Numbered from the stretch's first letter, positions 33,377-44,709 are shown. The stretch is DNA of 64,000 nucleotides from Auricularia sp. M13 (GCA_037042915.1 CM073203.1:2480001-2544000); one strand, 5' to 3'. Made by a program: numbers and translations. Notes: generated by a model from the letters alone, not told the origin.

Positions 33377-34661
33377 CTAGACATAAGCGCGGCTACGGAT
33401 GTGGGAGCGGTACGGACGGTTCGCGCTAACTTTGGCGAAGATGCGCCGGCCCTCCTCAAAGCGGTACTGAGGGAGGCGAGCGAGCATGTGCACTTGGTCG
33501 CGGCTAAGTAAGTGCGACGGGTCGTCCCAGTACTCGTCGATGAGCTTTTGAGAGTCAGGGACGAACCTCATGTTTATGTCGCGCTGCCACTGCACGCTTC
33601 CGCCGTCGAGTTCGCATTCGTAGTCCAGACCGTAAGTGTGCACGGCGCAGCGACGAATACGGCGAACGCGTTTCGGATCGGGAACGTCGTCCATATCGAG
33701 GCGGAGCGCCTCCGTCAGCCTGTAAAGCGCGAGCTTGGCCTCGTCGTCAACTCCCATGAGTTCCGTGGTCAACTCGCTAGGCGACATGGCGATGCTGAGA
33801 CAATTCTCCGCGATGCGTTCTGCGGGAACCATCAATGATGGATAACACTGCGAGTTGAAAGCGCAAACGTACCGGCCATAAACTCTGCAGTTCGAAACTC
33901 GGAGGGAGGCTGAGTGTCGAAGACGCCGTCGATAAGAGTGGGGTAGAAGATACGCGGTGGACGCGGGCGAAGAGCGGGCGGTACGTAGTGGCGCGGACAG
34001 AATTCGTTGTCTACCTCGCAGAGCATGCTGGTCGTCGGATTCTCGCACGGCGAGTCAGAAGACGCGGCAGTGGCATCGGCGCCGCTGGAGTTATCGACAT
34101 CGATGAGCAACCCAGGGAGGAAGCGCGGGTAAGGCGTGCTCGGACGCGTCGGGGGACAAAAGTCGATGCTGAGGCTGTCGCTGGAAGACGAAGAGACCAA
34201 TGGTGGCAGATCGTCCATGCCTTCGAGCATCGAGAGATAATCGGCGTCGTCGTAGGTGTGAGATGCGACTTCGAGACCCGGTGGGAATGGAAGATCGGGC
34301 TCATAGGGGTCCTGTGAGAAACTGGCGACGTGCGCCGCTTCCAGAGCGGCGATTCGTTCACCTGTCGCCGATTCAGCCTTTGCTCGTACGACGCAAGCTT
34401 TCGGGACGTACGATCGTTGTTTCTCCAGGCCTCGATGAGGAGGAGGTTGTCGTGAGCGTCATTGGACGAAGGAGCGTGGTCGGCAGCGATGTCGTCTTGA
34501 CCGGGGAACCCAGAGAGAGAGCCCGACAGCGAGACGAGATCGTATTCGTAGCAGGACATAGAGCGAGAGTAGGGAGCGTGAAGCGAGTAGCAACGAGGGG
34601 AGTGCAGTCCAAAGACGAGCGAGGGAGTTGGAGTTGTAAACGGTGGGCTTTTATAGCCCAC
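33377..34661 (-). other. extra coding region between pol and 3' LTR
   Basis: Downstream of pol, on the same strand, are open segments of about 33377-33840, 33832-34230 and 34310-34560 with coding-like composition. They include SCYEYDLVSLSGSLSGF, LPPLVSSSSSDSLSIDF, and a structured part with AKLALYRLTEALRLDMDDV and LDYECELDGGSVQW. I see no signal peptide, membrane segment or glycoprotein character, so nothing suggests an envelope gene. The product is acidic and Ser-rich at the front and globular at the end. Function unknown. An accessory gene in this position is unusual for fungal chromoviruses. Confidence 0.5.
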
Positions 34662-34808
34662 GGATGGCGAAAGTCCGCGTGATCATGTGAGCGTAGAACT
34701 ATCTCGATTGTGACGAGAGGGGAGGCAGAGAGCAGCGTGACCTATCGGAACGTGCGCGGCGGCGAATGCGTCGTATGGAGAGCATCGGACCGACGGTTGC
34801 CTCGTGTA

Positions 34809-37800
34809 TCAGACAGTGTCGAAGTTCTCTTTACGACACGTCAGGTACGCCTTGAGCAGTTCGGGGTCCTGCTTCTGCACCTGAGAGCCCGCGATCCACA
34901 CGCTCTCCTCGCGCGGGATACCCTTGAATTTGATAAGGTATTGCACGCCGCGTCCGCGCTTCCGCTCGTCGAGAATTTCCTCACCTTCGAAATACTCTGT
35001 GCCGTCTCGTACGTATTCAGGGGCAGCTCTTTCCTCGCTGTGAGACGTAAATTCCTCTGGAGTCGACACGTAAGGTTTCAGATATTCTGCGTTAACGACG
35101 TCGTGAATTTGCATATCCGCCGGAATCTGCAATCGGTAAGCGTTATCGTTTACAACCTCCAGGACTTTCCATGGCCCAAGCCATTGTGAAGTAAGTTTCA
35201 CTGTTGGGCGCTCGCGCTCCCATGGTTGCGTAAGGTGCTTCTTTGATACCATGACCAAATCGTTCACCTTGAACAGGAGGTACCTTTTCTTCTGGTCGTG
35301 ATATTTCGCCTGCACATCCTGAGCATTCCTCAAACTCTCTTGAGCCTTCTCAGCATCAGAGCGCAGTTTTTCCATGAAGGAATCGACGCTCTGCTCACCC
35401 GTAGGTTCAGACTTCAAGATAAAGTCATGAGGAAGTCGCGGGAATCGGCCACAGTCCAATTCGAACGGCGAATAACCTGTAGAGGCATTTACTGAGCTAT
35501 TGTAAGCAAACTCTAACGTAGGCAATAAATCCGACCAGTTGTCCTGGGCGTAGTTGATGTAATGACGAAGCATGGTCTTCATTGCTTTGACGGCCGCTTC
35601 GGATTGTCCATCAGTCTCGGGATGATAAGCAGTACTGAAAGACAATCTCACCCCGAGTTTTTCGAACAACGAACGCCAAAATTCACTCGTAAACTTCGTA
35701 TCACGATCCGAGATGATGCGTTCGGGTAATCCATGTAGGCGTACTACCTCTTTGAAGAACCTGTGGGCTGTGTCAGCGGCAGTATCCTTGGAGTTTGCGG
35801 GTATATAGTGCACTCGTTTCGATAGTTTGTCGATCACGAGCAACACCATGTCATGGCCGTCATGCGAGGGCGCAAACGGACCTGCAAAGTCCATCGTTAC
35901 CGTGTGCCATCTGGACGGCGCAATTGCATTCGGCATCATCGTACCTATAGGGAGCTGGTTCCCTGACTTGTTCCTCTGACATGCGTCGCATGACGAGACG
36001 TATGCTTTGACGTCGCGAGAAATGCGAGGCCAGAAATAAAGTCTCGTGATCGCGAGGTACGTTTTGTCGATCCCAAGATGCCCTGAAAGCGGCGCATCAT
36101 GATGGTCGTGCAAGATGGTTAATCTTAGCTCTCCGTGATTCGGTATGCACAGCATTCGACGCGTACGATCCTCGCTGACATGTTTGCGGAAAAGCAACCC
36201 GTCTGCAAAGTCGTAGTCCCGTCCGTAGTTGCCTGGAGCATTGGCCGCGAAAGCCTCAATGATGGGTGCGAAATGGGCGTCTTGAAGATAACCGTCACGC
36301 ACCGCATTCAAGAACGAAGCGTCCGCCTGCACGGTAGACGCGTACAGCGACTCACTCTCCATGACCGGCGCGACCTCCTCGACGGGCGCGCGCGAGAGTG
36401 CGTCGACATTGGAATGCTTGCGTCCTGGTCGATGCTTTATGGTCAATTTATTATCCCAGCCTTGTAATTCCACTACCCATCGCTTGATGCGTGCGTTGGT
36501 ACCTTTATAATCCATTATCCATTGCAAAGCTGAATGATCGGTAATGAGCTTCAACGAAGGGACACCCTCAATATAAGGATGGAATTTACGTAGCGCCCAA
36601 ACGATGGCCAACAGTTCGAGTTCGGTCGCTGCATAACGTTGTTCTGCACCTTGAAGTGTTCGCGATGCGGTACAAACGATGTGTTCGCGACCGTCGTCGC
36701 CCAACTGCGCAAGAACGGCTCCTATGCCCTGGTACGATCCGTCTGTGTAAATGAGAAACTCGCGGTCGTAATTCGGATGAGCGAGGATTGGTTTCTCACA
36801 TAGTTTGTTCTTCAGAGTCTCGAATGCAGCTTGGCACTCCGTAGTCCATGCGAATTCGACATCCTTTGAAAGAAGTTTAGTCAGTGGCCTCGAGATCATA
36901 GAGTAATCCTTAATGAAACGACGGTAATAACCAGCCATCCCAAGAAATACCTGAACTTCCTTGACATTGCGCGGCGCAGGGAACTCCTTGATGGCCCGTA
37001 CGTTTTCCTCCTTCATCCCAATGCCAAGTCGGCTGACGTTGTGACCCAGCGCTTGTACTTGCGAGTAGCATATATGGGATTTCTTGAGGGAGAGCGTGAA
37101 GCCTGTGGGAATCAGCCGCTTAAAGACCGATTCGAGATGCGAGAGATGCGTGTCGAAGTCAGCTGAATAGACGATAATGTCGTCTATATACACTACTGCA
37201 TACTCCCACTTTGCATTCCCTAGGGCCTTGTCCATGCAACGCTGAAAGATCGATGGTCCGTTCTTAATACCGAACGGCATGCGTTTGTACTGGAAGAGAC
37301 CTACCGGGGTACGAAAAGCGAGCTTGGGACGATCCTCTTCCTCAATCTCGACCTGATTGAATCCAGCGTTAGCATCGAAGGTCGAGAAGAATTTCTTACC
37401 TTGAAACTGGTTCAAATAATCGTCGATCCTTGGTATCGGATATTGATCTGATCGAGAAACTGCGTTGAGCTTACGGTAATCCACGCAAAAGCGTATCTTA
37501 CCTCTCTGCTTGATGAGAACGACATTGGCGGCCCATGGTGAGTCGGCAGGCTCTATAACATCGTTAGCGAGCAGTCTCGCAACTTCCTCCTCAATGAATC
37601 TTCTTCCCTCGGGGGATACCCGAAAAGGAGGTGTCGCGACCGGAGCTGCGTTGCCCGTGTCGATCCTAACCTTCGTCAGGTTCGTGCGGCCTAACGGACG
37701 AGACCCGTAGGCGAAGACTCTGCGGTTTTCCGTCAGCACGTCCAAGAGTCGACGCTTTTGCTCATCGGACAGCTCAGGGTTCACGTCAAGCTCACGTAAC

Positions 37801-40800
37801 GCCTCTTGAAAGTCGTGCAGATCGTCGTCGTCGCCACGTATGTCTTCTGCAGCTGCCGTCAGCGAATCTGCGACCTTCACACGCGAGCGGTCCAGCAGCG
37901 GTAAAGCGCGTCCAAGTAGTTGACCTCGTGAGATGGTAAGCGGGAACGGTTCGAGGTTATAGAACTCCACGAATTGTTCGCGCGCGGTTGTATCACCAAT
38001 CGCTCTCGCTGCGGCGGCCAAGACTTTTCCGCCGCGAAGGGGCGCGGGCTCTAGGTAGAAGCTTCGTGTTTTGACACGTCCTGTCAGTTGTGCGGCAATA
38101 CGGGCGGTATGGAACGGCTTCACCGTATAGCATTCAGCCGATCGCAATGCACCAGGTTTGTCGCGTCTGACGCAGATCTCAATCTGCACCTTGTCTGGTA
38201 CATTCTGTGTCAGGGTCAATTGCTGAGACGGGATGTCAACAATCCCGCCGTAGAAATTGATGAAGTCATTGCCCAAAATGATACGCTCGCCTTCAGCTTC
38301 ATTAACATAAAGCTTTGTGGGCACACGTATCTTTTTACCCCATCGATCTTCAAGAACGAGGGTTAAAATCACATAATGGGTAATAGTGGCTGTACCAGAC
38401 ACACCTCGTACGTTGATAATAGGACACGGGCGAAGAGAAGCGCTATTGAAGTGGCGCGAACGAAGCCTAGAGTCTATAAGTGATATGGAAGACCCTGTGT
38501 CGATACAGGCCCTAAAGGACGTACCGCGTGCGTAACTATCAAATGACACAGTAGCGAAGGCTGGGCTCTTGTCAGAGTAATCCATCCCACGCAGCGTAAC
38601 CTCGAGCTTACTCTCATCAGTAGCCTTCACTGCGTCGCTAACGTGTGGTTTATCTGCACCATGATCGTGCGTCTTCTCTGCGTCCTTCGAAAGTTCCTTC
38701 GCAGGCTTAACTTCTGCCAGTTTGTCAATACAAGGAGGAATTTTGCGAGTCTTCCTCACCGTCTCAGGAGCAGAACGCGTCACATCTTGCGTAATGGGAG
38801 CACGCTCCTTGGCCTTTACCGAGCGAGTAGTCACTGCATACGACTCCGCGAAATGCGCTCCTTCATCACTGTCGTAAGCGTCAGAGGAGTGTTCAGAATA
38901 CTCGTTGTCCTCACCGTAATTGACATCGAGTGCCTGCTCGTCGTCCTCTACTCCAGACTCCGAATCCTCGCCGTCCTGATCGGCTATATACGCGCGCACG
39001 GGGCGTGGAGCATGAGCTTGAGTCGTCGAGGTTCCTGTTTTATTAGCCTGACCAGCGTGCTGAGTAAAGCGTCGTTGATTGGTTTGAGCAGTAGCGGGAA
39101 CATTACCTCGTGGTCGGGTCTCGGAAGTCGAAGTACGAGCGGCGGTTTGTGTAGTCGCGGTCGTGGTTTCGCGTGCAACGGCGTTTCTGAAACGCGGTTG
39201 AGTCGTCCTTCTCTGATTGTCAAACCTCGGCCCGGGCTGGCTCTTGCGTATCAGGCTGGGCTCTAGGTCAATCAGCACTCTTCTGAAGGTTGTTAGAGTC
39301 TTCGCACCTTCCGCAACCATTCCCGACTTGATGTGGGGATGGAATTCGGCTGGAAGGCCTGAGAGAAGATCTTGAATACAGTCCGCTTGGGACGCACTCG
39401 GCATAACAATCCTCTGTAAGCGTGTGCGAGCGTAAAAGTACGTCGAGAATTGCTCACCCTGTCTCCACACACATGAACGCAATTCTTGACCCTTCTTGGA
39501 GAGGTAATTGGCCTCGCGGAATTCCATTCGCAAAGCTTCAGACCATTCCTCCCAAGTCGTGTAACTATTGCGAGTTTCGGGGGCGAGCGTCGTGATCCAG
39601 TCTCTAGCTTCTCCTGTCAAGAGCATAGGCAGGTTGGCTAGGAGGTGATCGAATGGGACCTTCATCTGCTCGTAGATAGCAGTCAGTTTCGTGATCCACA
39701 CGTCGACATCCTCGCCTGTCTTGGCGGAAAACTTAGGGAGATCACGAACTTTTGGATAAACCTGACCAGTGGCACCCGCCGTCCCGTTCGACCAAGCCGA
39801 ACCGTGCGAAGCACGCCACGCATCGTCATTAGCATTCTGCGCGGATGGACCGGGAACCGGAGGAGGGGGTGGAGGAGCACCTCCACCACCGCCAGGAGGC
39901 GGTGGATCGAAGGGCGTTCCTTGTGACGCATAGGGCGGAGCCGGGGTACCGTTCGGTGCCTGCATAGGCACGCTCGCTCGATCAGCAGGCGATGGCACTG
40001 ATACGAGAGGTACCGACGGAGGTCGCATCTCCTCCGAAATGTAAGTCGGAAATAGTGCAGGCGCGGGCTGTGGAACGAACGACGTGCTCTGCGGGATACC
40101 AGTCGCTACTGGCGAGGGGAAATGGACTCTGGGCGGCGGCGGCACTGCAGATACAGTAGGCTGTGCGCCGAAGCTTGGCCATGGCGGTGTGGTCGAGCCG
40201 CCCACGTCGAAAGTGAACGAACGCGGTTCCGGCTTCTGGTGGCCCAGCGTCGTATCTGGGGTTGTATCTTGTCCATGCACATGCTCGTGCGGTGGGCGAT
40301 CGCGGTCGCGTCGATCAGGGATCGGCGATTGCCGTTGCTCGGTCCGTTGCCCGTACAGGCACGGACACTCTCTGCCGTTACGCTCGGCAATGAGACTCTC
40401 GAGACGCTCCAATTGACTGACTACCTCTACTACTTTCACATCGTCGCTTTCACACACGCACGGTCGAGCTCCCGCAAAAGTGGACTTGATGTCATTGGCC
40501 AAAGCGTCGTACAATCTCTGCGAACGAGTATTCGCCGAGGTCTCTAAAGCAGTGAGCACTTGAGCTAGCTGATTGGCTTGTGCCCTCTTGAGCTCATCAC
40601 ACGTCATATCTAGCCGCATGTTGATCGCATTGTGCGCTAAATCAATATTCTTGGCGTGCACATCGGACGCATTGGTGAGCTTCTTGTCTAACTCGTGGTG
40701 CATATTGGTAATGAGGTACGATGCTTTCTGCTCGAATTGCGTGAGAAGAGTAGTATTTGACTTCTGATGCTCCAGAACGGCCTCAAGAGCTTTCTGGATA

Positions 40801-41813
40801 GCATCCAGGCGCGATAGGAAACCGTTGTCTCCGTCGGTGAGTGCTTGGAGTATCGTAATCGCTTGCTCTGACGTTGCAAGACGATGCTTAGAGTTCTCCC
40901 GCGTGAATTCCGTGAACATAGCCAGTATCTCGTGCAATATATCTAGGGTGTTCCTATCTGCGTGCGCGTCGATCTCCTCGCGGAAGGCATGACCCAGTTC
41001 ACGAAGATACTGGTTCTGGCGCTCCATCGCTGCTCCAAGGAGGTCTAGATGGTCATATGCGCCGCTCGCCAGCTTTCCCATGACCTGTCCTACGATAGGC
41101 ATTGATCTTGGCGAGGATTGCTCGGCTTGAGTAGCGGCATCTTGCTTCAAACGCGATATCTGGTCGTTGAACGGAATCCACGGGTCTCCAACACTCGAAG
41201 GCGGCGACTCAGGGAGCGGAATGTTCAGCGGTTCCACTGGCAAGTTCAACGTTGTCGCATATGCTCTCGGCGTTGCAAAGACAGTGACTGGGACCGGCGT
41301 GCTGTGGCCGAATGATCGCGGAGATACGAGAAGTGAGTCATCCATTTCTCTCGACTGCGCGAACGAACCCCAAGAGCATGGTTCTGAACCATGAGGCTCG
41401 GGTGAGGCATAGCGGTGCGCGGGGTCATCCCCCGTTGGATTAGGCGAGTACTCCGGACTCGCGAGTGTTCTCGCACCTTCCACATCAAGCGGAAGGGGCG
41501 TCAGTGGCGAGAGATTCGCCGGGAAAGCACCAGGGACCGTCTCAGGTTCAGAAATGGGTGCTTTGCGCTTGCGCGGCTTAGGAATGTAAGTAGTTTTCTT
41601 ATATACATTACCACCACGGGTGGTTACAATGGGCGTAGCAGCAAAGGGAATGTTCGGGTCTGAGAAGACCGGGAGAGGAGCCAATCCTGGCTCTGAGCTG
41701 AGTACCGGCGTGTTCGCGGGTACTTGGCCTGCATCCGCAAGCCCTTCCTGAGACGTAGTCTGCGGCGGCTCCCCTGCAGTGGGGCGGCCGGCACGTCTAG
41801 GGGAAGCCATCAC
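34809..41813 (-). CDS. Gag-Pol polyprotein of the Ty3/Gypsy chromovirus, 2,334 aa
   Basis: One frame encodes, in order: a disordered N-terminus with a helical segment (about 220-480), a Pro-rich linker, a retrotransposon Gag domain (about 690-830, LPKFSAKTGEDVDVWITKL), a basic Arg/Thr-rich tail, and an aspartic protease (IDTGSS near 1105). Reverse transcriptase follows (FCVDYRKLNAVS, YIDDIIVY near 1545), then RNase H (IYTDGSYQGIGAVLAQ). Integrase has its HHCC zinc region near 1915-1950 and its DDE core over about 1970-2065 (VTMDFAGPF, DRDTKFTSEFW). A chromodomain ends the protein (YLIKFKGIPREESVWI, near 2290-2320). Fusion of gag and pol in one frame and a terminal chromodomain are typical of chromoviruses. 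The frame looks whole. Confidence 0.92.
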   Translation of the reverse strand: MMASPRRAGRPTAGEPPQTTSQEGLADAGQVPANTPVLSSEPGLAPLPVFSDPNIPFAATPIVTTRGGNVYKKTTYIPKPRKRKAPISEPETVPGAFPANLSPLTPLPLDVEGARTLASPEYSPNPTGDDPAHRYASPEPHGSEPCSWGSFAQSREMDDSLLVSPRSFGHSTPVPVTVFATPRAYATTLNLPVEPLNIPLPESPPSSVGDPWIPFNDQISRLKQDAATQAEQSSPRSMPIVGQVMGKLASGAYDHLDLLGAAMERQNQYLRELGHAFREEIDAHADRNTLDILHEILAMFTEFTRENSKHRLATSEQAITILQALTDGDNGFLSRLDAIQKALEAVLEHQKSNTTLLTQFEQKASYLITNMHHELDKKLTNASDVHAKNIDLAHNAINMRLDMTCDELKRAQANQLAQVLTALETSANTRSQRLYDALANDIKSTFAGARPCVCESDDVKVVEVVSQLERLESLIAERNGRECPCLYGQRTEQRQSPIPDRRDRDRPPHEHVHGQDTTPDTTLGHQKPEPRSFTFDVGGSTTPPWPSFGAQPTVSAVPPPPRVHFPSPVATGIPQSTSFVPQPAPALFPTYISEEMRPPSVPLVSVPSPADRASVPMQAPNGTPAPPYASQGTPFDPPPPGGGGGAPPPPPPVPGPSAQNANDDAWRASHGSAWSNGTAGATGQVYPKVRDLPKFSAKTGEDVDVWITKLTAIYEQMKVPFDHLLANLPMLLTGEARDWITTLAPETRNSYTTWEEWSEALRMEFREANYLSKKGQELRSCVWRQGEQFSTYFYARTRLQRIVMPSASQADCIQDLLSGLPAEFHPHIKSGMVAEGAKTLTTFRRVLIDLEPSLIRKSQPGPRFDNQRRTTQPRFRNAVARETTTATTQTAARTSTSETRPRGNVPATAQTNQRRFTQHAGQANKTGTSTTQAHAPRPVRAYIADQDGEDSESGVEDDEQALDVNYGEDNEYSEHSSDAYDSDEGAHFAESYAVTTRSVKAKERAPITQDVTRSAPETVRKTRKIPPCIDKLAEVKPAKELSKDAEKTHDHGADKPHVSDAVKATDESKLEVTLRGMDYSDKSPAFATVSFDSYARGTSFRACIDTGSSISLIDSRLRSRHFNSASLRPCPIINVRGVSGTATITHYVILTLVLEDRWGKKIRVPTKLYVNEAEGERIILGNDFINFYGGIVDIPSQQLTLTQNVPDKVQIEICVRRDKPGALRSAECYTVKPFHTARIAAQLTGRVKTRSFYLEPAPLRGGKVLAAAARAIGDTTAREQFVEFYNLEPFPLTISRGQLLGRALPLLDRSRVKVADSLTAAAEDIRGDDDDLHDFQEALRELDVNPELSDEQKRRLLDVLTENRRVFAYGSRPLGRTNLTKVRIDTGNAAPVATPPFRVSPEGRRFIEEEVARLLANDVIEPADSPWAANVVLIKQRGKIRFCVDYRKLNAVSRSDQYPIPRIDDYLNQFQGKKFFSTFDANAGFNQVEIEEEDRPKLAFRTPVGLFQYKRMPFGIKNGPSIFQRCMDKALGNAKWEYAVVYIDDIIVYSADFDTHLSHLESVFKRLIPTGFTLSLKKSHICYSQVQALGHNVSRLGIGMKEENVRAIKEFPAPRNVKEVQVFLGMAGYYRRFIKDYSMISRPLTKLLSKDVEFAWTTECQAAFETLKNKLCEKPILAHPNYDREFLIYTDGSYQGIGAVLAQLGDDGREHIVCTASRTLQGAEQRYAATELELLAIVWALRKFHPYIEGVPSLKLITDHSALQWIMDYKGTNARIKRWVVELQGWDNKLTIKHRPGRKHSNVDALSRAPVEEVAPVMESESLYASTVQADASFLNAVRDGYLQDAHFAPIIEAFAANAPGNYGRDYDFADGLLFRKHVSEDRTRRMLCIPNHGELRLTILHDHHDAPLSGHLGIDKTYLAITRLYFWPRISRDVKAYVSSCDACQRNKSGNQLPIGTMMPNAIAPSRWHTVTMDFAGPFAPSHDGHDMVLLVIDKLSKRVHYIPANSKDTAADTAHRFFKEVVRLHGLPERIISDRDTKFTSEFWRSLFEKLGVRLSFSTAYHPETDGQSEAAVKAMKTMLRHYINYAQDNWSDLLPTLEFAYNSSVNASTGYSPFELDCGRFPRLPHDFILKSEPTGEQSVDSFMEKLRSDAEKAQESLRNAQDVQAKYHDQKKRYLLFKVNDLVMVSKKHLTQPWERERPTVKLTSQWLGPWKVLEVVNDNAYRLQIPADMQIHDVVNAEYLKPYVSTPEEFTSHSEERAAPEYVRDGTEYFEGEEILDERKRGRGVQYLIKFKGIPREESVWIAGSQVQKQDPELLKAYLTCRKENFDTV

Positions 41814-41880
41814 AATAAGTACCTAAAGTGAGCTAGATGGTGAGACAGTTAGCGAGCTCAAAGACGATTCGTCCACCAAG

Positions 41881-42244
41881 TGTAAGGATCGCGTACCTTA
41901 CGAGAGCTATTCCGAGAGAGGGCGCGGTTCTAACTTCGAGCGGCCAACGGTCTGACGGGTAAAGCTGAGATTCCGGTGCCTAGGTACACGGGAATGCGAC
42001 GTCTGGCAGGTCGAGGGGCCGGCGGCAGACGGTAACGAGAGGACTGGGCGTCGCGGATCAGGCGAAGCCGGCGATGAGCTAAAACGTAGAGTAAAGCAAA
42101 GCAAAGGTCGATTTCCTCAATACTAACTAGCTAACCTTAAATACACTTCAGATGCGCAGTTAGTGAGTCATTCGGTGGCTCTGGAGAAATCCGGAATAGA
42201 CGGGAGGAAACGAGAATAGATAGGAATTAAGTAGAATGTTTACA
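41881..42244 (-). repeat. 5' LTR of the Ty3/Gypsy element
   Basis: This 364-bp repeat is the same as 32800-33163. On the minus strand it is followed directly by the TGG-starting primer-binding-site-like stretch. Confidence 0.9.
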
Positions 42245-42249
42245 TCAAG

Positions 42250-43321
42250 ATACACTTATTTCCCAATCGTGGCCTCAGGTGCTTCGGGCTTCGGGCTTGG
42301 TTTCGTCCGGTCTGCTTGTTCGTCGCACACACTCTCTCGGGCATGTTCTGTCTGCCGTATCCAGCTCTGGTGTTGCCATGTTCTTGCCTACTCGTGATCC
42401 CGGCTGCTGGTATTCTGGCTTGTCCTCTGCTGCCCTCCTTTGACTTGCCGCTGTCGTACTGGTTCTCGTAAATCTGAGTGTTTCTTGGCTGCTGGCTTGT
42501 GCTCTGTTCTGCTTGCTCTGCCCAAGGCTCTGATCTCGCCTTTTGGCTTCCGCTCCTGCCCCACCTCTTGCCGCTGCTGCTGACCATTTGTCTTCCCCAG
42601 TATTTGTATTTAGCATTACATTACATCTGTGTATATATGTTCGGCTCAAATATAATTATTTTTTCGCTGTTTAACATATCCTGAATGCGAGAAAGACGAA
42701 CGGCAAAGGGAACGGTCAAGGGAAGGGCAGCTGTGCCGGCCGCACGTGCCGTCGGTGATATCCGAGCCTGGGAGCTGCCCAGCGACGCCCCGGGGCTGCA
42801 ACTCGGCTACGGATTGCCGCAAGTCACCAAGCGGCGGTAGCTAGCTTACGGCCATGGAGTCGCCGGGGTGAGCGCACGTGCCGACTCGCATACCGATTGC
42901 TGATGTGGTCGCGCCGCGCTGTCGTCCGCGACTGATGTAATCCATCGCTGTTCCGAGATGACCGGTGAGACTTGTGGGTAACCTGGAGCTAATAATCTAG
43001 GCCCGCATTATAGGCCAGGCAGGAACGGACCATAAAACATTGGTGTACAGGCGCCATCCGAGGCAATTCGTATACTAGGATGGATGGGTCACCTGGCGCT
43101 GGACGGTGCGTTCAATTTGGCTGTCCACGGTTGTCGTCCGCAACTTGATGCGGGCGGCGTCCGGGTCGACTCATACACCTGGCGCTGGACGGCTGCATGG
43201 GTCCATTGTGTTTGATGCGGGCGGCGCGAGTGCGACGTGCCATCCTGCCGCTCAGTCATTCGTGCGCCATTGCTCATAACCAACAGGTTGCCAAGCTAGC
43301 CAACGCACAAGTCGAGCACCA
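42250..43321. other. no firm gene; short tandem duplication
   Basis: The stretch 42250-42680 is CT-rich to AT-rich without coding character. A 51-codon plus-strand frame (about 42684-42840) is GC-rich and basic but too short to support. At 43091-43225 two partial copies share CACCTGGCGCTGGACGG and TTGATGCGGGCGGCG. Confidence 0.4.
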
Positions 43322-44098
43322 TTGGACTCATTCTTTCTCTACCGCCGCTATCAATATCTTCCCGATGCTTCCCCGACACTAGGTTGCTGCACCGGGTGCA
43401 CATATGACTGCGAAAGCTTCGCATGCCTACTTTACGGCTTTCCAGAACCACTTCACGCGACGTTCCTTTTTACCCGTCCTGACGTCTTCATGTGCACTGC
43501 GGCGCGGTACAACGATGACATTTTCGGGGGCCTTTGGACACGACAGACACATCCAACATATAATGGAGCACTCCATGGGCAGAAGAGTCTTCTTGAGGCA
43601 GTTCTCCCAGCGTTTCTCCTTGGGCGTACATCAAGGACATTCTGTGCAAAATTGGCGAGAACGTGGCGGCCAGGTCCGAGCCGGTCAACGCTGCACGCAG
43701 TCATCTCGAGTGAGCTTTCGCAGCTGACCCCCGATCCGCACGGCGAGCTGGTGATGTCATGCCCATGCGACGACGCGCGTGTCCATAGCGCGGCACTGAC
43801 CATCCGCGTGCGTTCTATGTTGGTCGCGCACTGTTCCAATTGCGCGTCTCCTGTCACCACCCTGGATCTGTCATGCGCGTCGTTTCTGGGGCCATGTCGG
43901 GAATGTTGCAACCGCGCGTGCTATCCTCCTCAACTCAATGCTACCTTCCGAAGACGCGGAACACGCAGCATTCAAATGGAGTCTAAAGAACTATCTCAGG
44001 ACTTCTTCGTAACGCGTGCCGGGTCCTGCGGGCATGCTTTACCAGCAAGAGCGCTGGACACGCTAGCTGGGCTACGCAAACGGCCATGCTATGCTTGA
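43322..44098 (+). CDS. hypothetical 258-aa frame, doubtful
   Basis: A 258-residue plus-strand frame starts MDSFFLYRRYQYLPD and is Cys-rich (CCTGCTYDC, CPCDDA, CSNCAS, GPCRECCNRACY). The Cys spacing does not fit a domain that I know, and a shorter frame overlaps it in another phase. It may be real, or a chance frame in decayed DNA upstream of the second kinase gene. Confidence 0.25.
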   Translation: MDSFFLYRRYQYLPDASPTLGCCTGCTYDCESFACLLYGFPEPLHATFLFTRPDVFMCTAARYNDDIFGGLWTRQTHPTYNGALHGQKSLLEAVLPAFLLGRTSRTFCAKLARTWRPGPSRSTLHAVISSELSQLTPDPHGELVMSCPCDDARVHSAALTIRVRSMLVAHCSNCASPVTTLDLSCASFLGPCRECCNRACYPPQLNATFRRRGTRSIQMESKELSQDFFVTRAGSCGHALPARALDTLAGLRKRPCYA

Positions 44099-44709
44099 TT
44101 CCTGTCATCTTCGCTCTTTGATCGCATCCTGACCCGTAATTCATTGGCGCATGCGAGTGTCACTCGTACCGGTCGCTCTCTGGCCTCTGGCTTCCATTTG
44201 GCACGTCGTCTCCGGACAATAGAATATTCGCAAACGGGTCACTGTGCAAACTACTAAAGCATCACAGATACTGGCTCGAAGTCTACGTGATCGCTACACT
44301 GAAAACCGTCTGCAACTACTTCAAGTCGTGTGCCGCAACGTCGGTGACAGCCCACATGGGCTCTGCAAGATCGATACTGGGTGCGCCCTTTGGCAGAGGG
44401 CGTGGGGATTGCCGGCGCATTGGGGCCGCTGTACGGCGTCCGTCGGAGGAGGCCACAATACAGCAGGTATGCCAGGCTCAAACCCGCGCCCATAGGGCTG
44501 CCTTGCCCAGTGAGCGGTAATTCGCTATCCCATGAAGTGACATTGTACGCCCTTCTCGGAGCCCCGTCCTTGCCCGCACGTAGTGCCACCTGCTGATTGG
44601 AGCCAGCGCCCATCATCTTATGTCCCTGAGCGTACCCAGTGATTTCAATGTCCGCCATCGCCGGTTCACCTTCGACTACTTCGTTTCGACCGTTGTAAAC
44701 GACCAAGAC

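Larger units (their letters stand above)
32800..42244 (-). mobile_element. Ty3/Gypsy chromovirus, whole-looking LTR retrotransposon
   Basis: The element is 9,445 bp with 364-bp LTRs that begin TG and end CA. It is flanked by the 5-bp target duplication TCAAG (32795-32799, 42245-42249). It reads on the minus strand, so the 5' LTR is at the right. A TGG-starting primer-binding-site-like stretch follows that LTR, and a run of G (minus strand) at about 33166-33176 is the polypurine tract. The LTRs are identical by eye, so insertion was very recent. A single gag-pol frame and an extra downstream coding region fill the interior. The element looks whole. Confidence 0.9.

Noticed and set aside
33377-34661. 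Reading the extra LTR-element coding region as an envelope gene
   Set aside because: There is no signal peptide, membrane segment or glycosylation-rich ectodomain character.
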